From: JAAYDF01 sp964511155
Lineage (GTDB): Bacteria; Planctomycetota; Phycisphaerae; UBA1845; PWPN01
Direction: 5' to 3'
Assembly (NCBI GenBank): GCA_964511155.1
Contig: CAZEEJ010000100.1
Span: forward strand, 1 to 19,229
Length of the DNA stretch: 19,229 nucleotides
The notes beneath the pieces were generated by a model that worked only from the letters and a program-made list of their open reading frames with translations, had not been told where the DNA came from and made no database searches. Made by a program: the position numbers and the translations under genes. Numbering within the stretch: position 1 is the stretch's first letter; each line of letters begins with the position of its first letter. Shown piece by piece: positions 13,911 to 19,229 of the stretch.

Positions 13911-15746
13911 ATGCACTGGATCGACCTGAGCATTCTGCTGGTCTACATCGGGGCCATCCTGGCCATCGGGTTCATCGTCAAGCGCCGAGCGGCCCAGGGC
14001 ATCGACTCCTACTTCCTGGGCGGGCGCACGCTGCCGTGGTGGATGATCGCCATGAGCGGCTCGTCGAGCTACTTCGACATCACCGGCACGATGTGGATCG
14101 TGTCGATGTTCGTGGCCTACGGGTTCAACGGCTTTTGGATCCAGTGGATCTGGGGTTTTGTGATTGCCGCGTTCTACATGGCCTTCATGGGCAAGTGGAT
14201 CCGGCGGAGCGGCGTGGTCACCGGGGCGGAGTGGATGGTCTTCCGGTTTGGCAGCGGGCCGGGGGGCGACCTGGCCCGGCTGGCGTACACGCTGTTCGCC
14301 GTGCTGACGCTGACCGCGTTCATCGGCTACACCGCGGTGGGTATGGGCAAGTTCGGCTCGCAGTTCATGCCCGTGGCCGAGTGGTTCCCGGACCTGACGG
14401 CGCAACAGGTGGACCGGCTGTGCGCGACGCTGATCATCGGCGTGACCGGGGTGTACGTCGTCGTGGGCGGCTTCACCGGGCTGACCATCGTTGATTTCGT
14501 GCAGACGATCGTGCTGACGGCGGGGGGGCTGGTGATCGCGTACCTGGGCTATGCGGCGTTTGACGCTCAGGCGGTCTCGGCGGCGCTGGATACGTTGGCC
14601 AGCGGCGCGGGCCGACTGGTGGCCGTCGATCCGCAGCAATGGTTTAGCATTGTGCCGCCCTGGCGCCTGCCGGACGCCGGCAACATGTACGCCGTGTTCG
14701 GGGCGGTGGTGATCGCGGTGCTGCTCAAGGGGCTCCTGCTGGGGGCCAGCGGCCCGGAGCAGCTCTTCGACTTCCAGAAGTTCCTGGCGACGCGGGATGC
14801 CCGGTCGGCCAGCAAGGCGGGGATGCTCTGGGGCGTCTGCCACACCATCCGCTTCCCCATGGCCATGGCCATTACGGTGATGGGCCTGGTGGCCTTCGCG
14901 GGGATGCCCAGCGAAGGTTTCGATACCGAGAAGGTCCTGCCCTACGTCATCGCCCACAAGCTGCCCGTGGTGTTCAAGGGCATTGCCCTGGCAGCGCTGA
15001 TCTCGGCCTTCATGGGTACGTTTGGGGCGATGGTCAACGGGGCGGCCTCCTACCTGGTCCGCGACGTCTATCAGCGTTACCTTCACCCGCAGGCATCACC
15101 CCATCATTACGTTGTGGCCAGCTACGTGACCAGCATCCTGATGATCCTCATCGGCATCGGGATCTCCTTCATCAGCGACTCGATCAATACGATGCTCACC
15201 TGGATCGTGGGATTCCTCGGGTCGGCGATCCTGCTGCCCAACGTGCTGCGCTGGTACTGGTGGCGGCTGACGGGCTACGGGTTCGCTGCGGGGATGGGGG
15301 CCGGCATGATCCTGTCGCTCTTGCAGGTGTTCGTCGAGCCGCAGATCGCCCGGGCACTCGGCTGGCCCGGTGTGCCGCTGTACTACACGCTGCCGGTGCT
15401 GGCGGCGGCCTCGACGCTGGTCTGCGTGGTGGTCACGCTGCTGACGGCTCCGCCGGATATGGGCACGTTGGCCCACTTCTACCGCACCACCCACCCCACG
15501 GGCTTGTGGAGGCCGGTCGCCCGACACGTAACGGACACCGATCCCCAGTTCCGCAAAGAGCCCTTTGGTCCCGACTTGCTGAGTCTGGTCGTCGGGCTGG
15601 TCTGGCTCGGGGCGCTGTACGTCGGCCCGAGCTACGCGGTGGCTCATCAGTGGGCGCCCGCGGGCATCTGCGGAGCCGTTGTGGTGATCGGCGGGTTCAT
15701 TCTCGCGGGCACCTGGTACCGGCGGTTACCTGCGCCGGGGGCCTAG
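13911..15746 (+). CDS. Sodium/solute symporter (SSS family)
   Basis: Integral inner-membrane protein of 611 residues that probably imports a sugar, amino acid or other small solute with Na+. It opens MHWIDLSILLVYIGAILAIG (first membrane span). SYFLGGRTLPWWMIAMSG (33-50) is the characteristic SSS segment between the first two spans, and SSSYFDITGTM (51-61) follows in the second. VVVGGFTGLTIVDFVQTIVL (183-202) corresponds to the family signature. At least eleven more hydrophobic spans follow, for a likely total of about 13. AGGAG (13894-13898) lies 12 bases before the ATG at 13911. The length is slightly above the usual 500-600. The substrate cannot be told; the neighbouring genes do not indicate one. 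It converges on spoVG with 82 bases between. Confidence 0.9.
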   Translation: MHWIDLSILLVYIGAILAIGFIVKRRAAQGIDSYFLGGRTLPWWMIAMSGSSSYFDITGTMWIVSMFVAYGFNGFWIQWIWGFVIAAFYMAFMGKWIRRSGVVTGAEWMVFRFGSGPGGDLARLAYTLFAVLTLTAFIGYTAVGMGKFGSQFMPVAEWFPDLTAQQVDRLCATLIIGVTGVYVVVGGFTGLTIVDFVQTIVLTAGGLVIAYLGYAAFDAQAVSAALDTLASGAGRLVAVDPQQWFSIVPPWRLPDAGNMYAVFGAVVIAVLLKGLLLGASGPEQLFDFQKFLATRDARSASKAGMLWGVCHTIRFPMAMAITVMGLVAFAGMPSEGFDTEKVLPYVIAHKLPVVFKGIALAALISAFMGTFGAMVNGAASYLVRDVYQRYLHPQASPHHYVVASYVTSILMILIGIGISFISDSINTMLTWIVGFLGSAILLPNVLRWYWWRLTGYGFAAGMGAGMILSLLQVFVEPQIARALGWPGVPLYYTLPVLAAASTLVCVVVTLLTAPPDMGTLAHFYRTTHPTGLWRPVARHVTDTDPQFRKEPFGPDLLSLVVGLVWLGALYVGPSYAVAHQWAPAGICGAVVVIGGFILAGTWYRRLPAPGA

Positions 15747-15828
15747 AAGCGCACCACAAAGAGGACAACCGGCAGTTGGCTTTGGTCGCGCCATTCCTTC
15801 GGGTTTGACAGATCCGCTGCGCGTCGGG

Positions 15829-16581
15829 CTACAGGCCCGCGCCGAAATCGTCGCCGCCGTCATCGCTGCGGGAGGTGGGGGCCGGAGCGCCGGCGGGCTG
15901 GGCCGACCGACGCGGTTCGGGAGCCCCGGCATCCGGTGAACGCTGCCCGGACCTCTGGCCGCTGGTCGCCGACGAACGGGACGGCCGGTCCTCCGGCCGC
16001 CGATGCTCCGCGTCGCGCTTCAGGTCCGCGATGAGGGAGTTGTAGTCGCTAAACCCCTCGTGGCCGGAACGGGCCGCGGCCGGTTGCGCCTGTTCGTCAT
16101 CCGTGTCGATCTCCCGGGCGGCGGCTGGGGCAGCGGGCTTGGCTTCCTCGACGATGTCCTCGTAATCATCGTAATCATCGTACTGCTGAGGCTTGTACCC
16201 GGGCTCGCTGGCGCGCTCGATCTCGGCATGATAGGCTTCGATGACCGCGTTCTGCACGCGCTCCCGGCAGGCGGCGTTGATCGGGTGGGCGACGTCGGCG
16301 TGGAGTTTGCCGCGTCCCTGGGCATCGCGCGGTGCCCGGTCCTCGGCCAGTTTCGAGCCGCACTCGTTGCAGTGCCGGGCTCGCAGATGATTCTTCGAGC
16401 CGCAACGGGGGCAGCGATCCATCAGCTTGCGGGAAGGCATGGCCACGAACACGCCGTTGGTTCCGTCAATGATCTTGAGGTCTCGGATGACGAAATCACC
16501 GTCCAGCGTGATGCTGCAGAACGCCCGCAGCCGTTCGCTGCTGTTCTCGACGAGTTTGATACGCACTTCCGTGATTTCCAT
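15829..16581 (-). CDS. spoVG: SpoVG-family regulator with inserted zinc ribbon and disordered tail
   Basis: SpoVG proteins bind nucleic acid and affect gene expression and division in many bacteria; the role here is unknown. Of 250 residues, 1-51 (MEITEVRIKLVENSSERL, SITLDGDFVIRDLKIIDGTN, GVFVAMPSRK) and 93-125 (KLHADVAHPINAACRERVQ) are the two halves of the SpoVG fold. Between them sits a four-cysteine zinc ribbon: CPRC (57-60) and CNEC (71-74). From about 126 to 250 the protein is acidic and then Pro/Ala/Ser/Arg-rich, probably disordered, with the repeated YDDYDDYED at 134-142. Typical SpoVG is only about 85-100 residues. GGAGG lies 8 bases before the ATG at 16581. It starts 18 bases after the ispE stop codon, so the two are co-transcribed; in Bacillus spoVG also lies shortly after ispE. 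Confidence 0.92.
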   Translation of the reverse strand: MEITEVRIKLVENSSERLRAFCSITLDGDFVIRDLKIIDGTNGVFVAMPSRKLMDRCPRCGSKNHLRARHCNECGSKLAEDRAPRDAQGRGKLHADVAHPINAACRERVQNAVIEAYHAEIERASEPGYKPQQYDDYDDYEDIVEEAKPAAPAAAREIDTDDEQAQPAAARSGHEGFSDYNSLIADLKRDAEHRRPEDRPSRSSATSGQRSGQRSPDAGAPEPRRSAQPAGAPAPTSRSDDGGDDFGAGL

Positions 16582-16599
16582 CGGTGCAACCTCCCAAGG

Positions 16600-17508
16600 T
16601 CAAACCTGCTCGACGGCAGGCCACTCCTGCTCCATCGGCCGTACCACGCGGGTCTCGAGCCCCGCTTGCTCGCCCGTACGTCCGGCGAAGGCCTCAGCCT
16701 CCGGCCGGTCGTCGAAGGCGGTGAAGAGCGTGGACCCGCTCCCTGACAATCTGACGGGCCGACCGGCCAGTGCGGCCAACTGATCCAGCAACCCGCGCAA
16801 CGGCGGGCAGGCCCGCATGGCCGGCGGTTCAAGCATATTGTAGGCCCGTTCCAATAGCCTGACCGCCCGGTTCTGCCGATCCGCCAAGACCCAGCCGGCA
16901 GGATCCTCGCTTTCCACGGCCGGGCCCGCCTCACTGGGCCGCCACGCGCGGTAGACGTCCGCCGTGGCAATCGGAAAGCCAGGCAGAATCAGCACAATCC
17001 AGATGGGCCATCCCAGCCGCACGGGCCGAACCCGTTCACCACGCCCGCTGATCACCGCTGCCGGACCGTGCAGAAAAAGCGGCACATCACTGCCGAGGCC
17101 AGCCGCGATCGCGGCCAGCCGGTCGACCGGCCAGTCCAGCCCCCACAAACGGTTGAGCGCCTGAAGCGCGGTGGCCGCGTTCGAACTCCCGCCGCCCAGC
17201 CCCCCGCCGATGGGGATCCGCTTCTCCAGGTGGCACGAGGCCCCCAGCGGTCCCGGGGCGGCACCCCGTCTCGCCTCGGCGGCCAGCGCAGCCGCGGCAC
17301 GGCAGACCAGGTTGCGGTCATCGCAGGGCAGCGTGGCGTCCTGGCAGGTCAGGATGAAGCGATCGTCGGACCGCAAGCTAAAGGTGAGCTGATCGTGCAG
17401 CGTCACTGTCAGGACCAGCGATTCGAGCTCGTGGTAGCCATCCTCGCGACGGCGGATCACCCGTAGTGTCCAGTTGATCTTGGCTGGTGAGGGAACGCTG
17501 ATATTCAT
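16600..17508 (-). CDS. ispE: 4-diphosphocytidyl-2-C-methyl-D-erythritol kinase
   Basis: Phosphorylates CDP-methylerythritol with ATP, the fourth step of the non-mevalonate (MEP) isoprenoid pathway, in the cytoplasm. 302 residues, the normal size. SPAKINWTL (7-15) carries catalytic Lys10. RREDGYHELES (20-30) is the family motif. The GHMP ATP loop is IPIGGGLGGGSSNAA (98-112). LGSDVPLFL (138-146) contains catalytic Asp141, and RLSGSGSTLF (253-262) is the third GHMP motif. All key residues are present. The ATG at 17506-17508 has no strong Shine-Dalgarno sequence. It follows the Ggt-family gene by 54 bases and precedes spoVG by 18, so all three are probably one operon on the minus strand. Confidence 0.95.
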   Translation of the reverse strand: MNISVPSPAKINWTLRVIRRREDGYHELESLVLTVTLHDQLTFSLRSDDRFILTCQDATLPCDDRNLVCRAAAALAAEARRGAAPGPLGASCHLEKRIPIGGGLGGGSSNAATALQALNRLWGLDWPVDRLAAIAAGLGSDVPLFLHGPAAVISGRGERVRPVRLGWPIWIVLILPGFPIATADVYRAWRPSEAGPAVESEDPAGWVLADRQNRAVRLLERAYNMLEPPAMRACPPLRGLLDQLAALAGRPVRLSGSGSTLFTAFDDRPEAEAFAGRTGEQAGLETRVVRPMEQEWPAVEQV

Positions 17509-17562
17509 GTTGTCTGTATCCGGAGCCCGTGCGGGAGGATTCTAGGCCCGCCAGGAGCCCTG

Positions 17563-19128
17563 TCAAACCGTCGCGAAACGCGTCAACCCGGCACACCGCG
17601 GGTCGCACGCCGCGTCGTATCCCCCCTCCGGTGGCAGGTGCAGCACCTGTACCTTGCCCCCGCCGCGGAACGCCCCGAGCACCCGGACGGCGTGCCCGCG
17701 GCGCCGCAACCCCGCGACGATCGGCCCGCCCAGGTGCGACTCGAGGTTCACCGCGGCGGTCTCGTCCAGCCACCAGCGAGCCCGGGCGACGGCTTCCCGC
17801 GGCGACCATTCCTGATGCAGCAACCCGCTGAGCACCTGGACGTTCCACTGGACCTGCTTGTCGCCGCCCGGAGTGCCCCCCACCCAGCGCAGCCCCCGGT
17901 CGCCGTAGACCATCCAGGTATTGAGCGTGTGCACCGGCCGCTTGCCGGGCGCCAGCGTGTTCGGCAAGTCCGGTAAGGTGGTGAATCCGTTCATGCGGTT
18001 GTTGAGCAGTACCCCGGTGCCCTCCAGCACCACGCCGCACCCGAACTCCCAGTACACCGACTGGATGAAGCTGACCGCACCTCCACGGGCGTCGGCGGCA
18101 CACAGGTAGGTCGTGTGCTGCGCGCCCGGGGACAACGGCCCGGGGACATGGGACTGGGCACGGTCGAGGTCGATCCGCTTTGCCTGGCGAGCCAGGTAGG
18201 CGTCGTCGAGCCACGCGGCCGCGGGTAGCGCTGTGTGCTCGGGGTCGCCCCAGTAACGCCGCTTGTCCGCAAAGGCGAGCTTGACGGCCTCGATGAGGAC
18301 ATGCGCACGGCGTGGGTCGACGAGTTCCAGGGCGGCCAGCCCCGCATGCTCCGCGATCCCCAGGGCGGCCAGCGTGATGACGCCCTGGGACGGTGCCGGC
18401 TGCTCGTGGACCCGCCAGCGACCGTGGCGGCGCATGAGCGACGGCTCGACCCGCGTGTGATGGGCGGCCAAGTCGTGGGTCGTGAACCAGGGTCGAATCC
18501 GGCCGGCGGCGGCTACCAAGCGGTCGGCCAGCGGGCCCTCGTAGAAGGACCGCGGATCGTCCGCGATAGCCTCCAGCGTACGGGCAAGGTCCGGGAACCG
18601 CAGAAGCTGCCCGATGTCCGGAAGGCGTCCGGTGGGCAGGAACTGGGCGGCGAATCCCGGCTGGCTGTGCACGTCGGGGTTGCCGGCCAAAGCGGCCCGC
18701 CACTCGGGGGAAACCGGTACCCCGTCACGGGCCAGCGTGATGGCCGGCTCCAGCAGAGTCCGCCAGGGCAGGTGCCCCCAGCGGAGGTGGAGTGTGCTCC
18801 AGGCGTCGACCTGACCGGGGACCGTCGCGGCCGCCAGCCCGCGGAGAGGGATACCCCGCAGGCTTTCCGGATCCAGGCCGGCGGGCGACCGGCCGCTTCC
18901 GTTCACGGCGACCGGGGCTGGGGCGCCGGGCTCATGCACCAGGGCGAACAGATCGCCGCCCAAGTGACTGGCGAAGGGCTCGACCACGTTCAGCACCGCC
19001 GCGGCGGCGATGGCCGCGTCGACGCAGGTGCCACCGGCCTGGAGCGCGCGTGCCCCAGCTTCGGACGCGAGCCGCTGCGAGCTGCTGATCACGCCATGGA
19101 CGTTGGCTTTCCCGGACGTTGCTGGCAC
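17563..19128 (-). CDS. Gamma-glutamyltransferase-family Ntn hydrolase (acylase-like branch)
   Basis: 521 residues. These proteins self-cleave to free a threonine nucleophile. The processing site fits HTTYLCAADARGGAVSF, with Thr339 aligned to E. coli Ggt Thr391. GTPGGDKQVQ (418-427) is the oxyanion loop. NGSGRSPAG (76-84) and GAQHTTYL are typical of the family. Lining up from the nucleophile without gaps, the E. coli residues that hold the gamma-glutamyl group differ: Asn411 is Tyr359, Gln430 is Arg378 and Asp433 is Gly381; PLSSMSPT is PVHTLNTW (398-405). This points to the YwrD/cephalosporin-acylase-like branch with another substrate. No signal peptide is seen, so it is probably cytoplasmic. 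GTG at 19126-19128 is the start, with GAGGAG 10 bases upstream; no nearby in-frame ATG exists. It heads the likely ispE-spoVG operon. Confidence 0.88.
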   Translation of the reverse strand: MPATSGKANVHGVISSSQRLASEAGARALQAGGTCVDAAIAAAAVLNVVEPFASHLGGDLFALVHEPGAPAPVAVNGSGRSPAGLDPESLRGIPLRGLAAATVPGQVDAWSTLHLRWGHLPWRTLLEPAITLARDGVPVSPEWRAALAGNPDVHSQPGFAAQFLPTGRLPDIGQLLRFPDLARTLEAIADDPRSFYEGPLADRLVAAAGRIRPWFTTHDLAAHHTRVEPSLMRRHGRWRVHEQPAPSQGVITLAALGIAEHAGLAALELVDPRRAHVLIEAVKLAFADKRRYWGDPEHTALPAAAWLDDAYLARQAKRIDLDRAQSHVPGPLSPGAQHTTYLCAADARGGAVSFIQSVYWEFGCGVVLEGTGVLLNNRMNGFTTLPDLPNTLAPGKRPVHTLNTWMVYGDRGLRWVGGTPGGDKQVQWNVQVLSGLLHQEWSPREAVARARWWLDETAAVNLESHLGGPIVAGLRRRGHAVRVLGAFRGGGKVQVLHLPPEGGYDAACDPRCAGLTRFATV

Positions 19129-19229
19129 GGTTCCTGAACTCCTCTGTGGACGATGACCTCACCGTCAAGATTTAATCTTATGTTAAGCCACGCGTAACCC
19201 GAACTCATGGAAGACGGGGGCTACGGATT
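19129..19229 (-). promoter_or_regulatory. Upstream region of the Ggt-family gene with AT-rich palindrome
   Basis: An AT-rich island stands out in GC-rich DNA. It contains the near-perfect palindrome AAGATTTAATCTT (19167-19179), with 6-base arms around one base, which could be an operator. Overlapping it on the minus strand is TAAGAT, a possible -10 box with no good -35. The window ends before any upstream gene appears. Confidence 0.35.

Noticed and set aside
13788..15086. Open frame of 432 codons on the minus strand
   Set aside because: Antisense shadow of the sodium/solute symporter; His/Arg/Gly-rich composition typical of the reverse frame of GC-rich genes.
15747..15828. Two-way terminator between the converging symporter and spoVG genes
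   Set aside because: Only a weak interrupted stem (CAAAG...CTTTG around CAAC/GTTG) and no T run on either strand.
17378..18703. Open frame of 441 codons on the minus strand, overlapping ispE and the Ggt-family gene
   Set aside because: Same strand but another frame; Arg/Gly/Ala-rich without motifs, while both overlapped genes have complete active sites.

Overview
The window is GC-rich, densely coded bacterial DNA that most resembles a planctomycete (phylum Planctomycetota). The reasons are: several secreted sulfatases; a secreted ceramidase-type protein fused to a LamG-like domain; a secreted sialidase/GH-propeller-like protein; an ispE-spoVG gene pair whose SpoVG carries an inserted zinc ribbon; LptF/LptG permeases, which imply an outer membrane; and several families of dispersed hairpin or low-complexity repeats in the intergenic spaces. 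This assignment is inferred from gene content only. There is no rRNA in the window.

Layout. 1-3519 (minus strand): lptF-like, lptG-like, then fmt, which runs off the left edge. 3520-3914: spacer with a candidate promoter for lptF and a 122-bp two-hairpin inverted-repeat element. 3915-7556 (minus): secreted ceramidase-like/LamG protein, preceded by a secreted propeller-type protein. 7557-7851: divergent intergenic region with a 102-bp inverted-repeat element. 7852-10840 (plus): two secreted sulfatases 49 bp apart. 11029-11760 (plus): lipoprotein-type N-acetylmuramoyl-L-alanine amidase, possibly translated from a leaderless mRNA. 11761-12799: intergenic DNA with tRNA-Pro(GGG) on minus, tRNA-Leu(CAG) on plus and a TGCC-type heptamer array. 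12800-13642 (minus): alpha/beta hydrolase whose stop codon lies inside that array. 13911-15746 (plus): sodium/solute symporter. 15829-19128 (minus): Ggt-family Ntn hydrolase, ispE and spoVG, close enough to form an operon.

How the genes may work together. The block 3915-10840 (two secreted hydrolase-like proteins diverging from two sulfatases) looks like a small polysaccharide or glycolipid utilisation locus in which desulfation, glycan and amide cleavage would act outside the cytoplasm. The flanking genes are housekeeping: translation initiation (fmt), LPS export (lptF/G), peptidoglycan turnover (amidase), isoprenoid precursor synthesis (ispE) and tRNAs.

No CRISPR array, transposase, phage gene or recognisable defence system is visible. 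The most unusual signals are (i) two copies of a G8/AGTACTGAG/hairpin repeat whose 8-bp stems are identical while the loops differ but both stay GNRA, (ii) the 122-bp nested inverted repeat at 3775-3896, (iii) the heptamer array that supplies a gene's stop codon, and (iv) residue changes at key sites in one sulfatase and in the Ggt-family protein.
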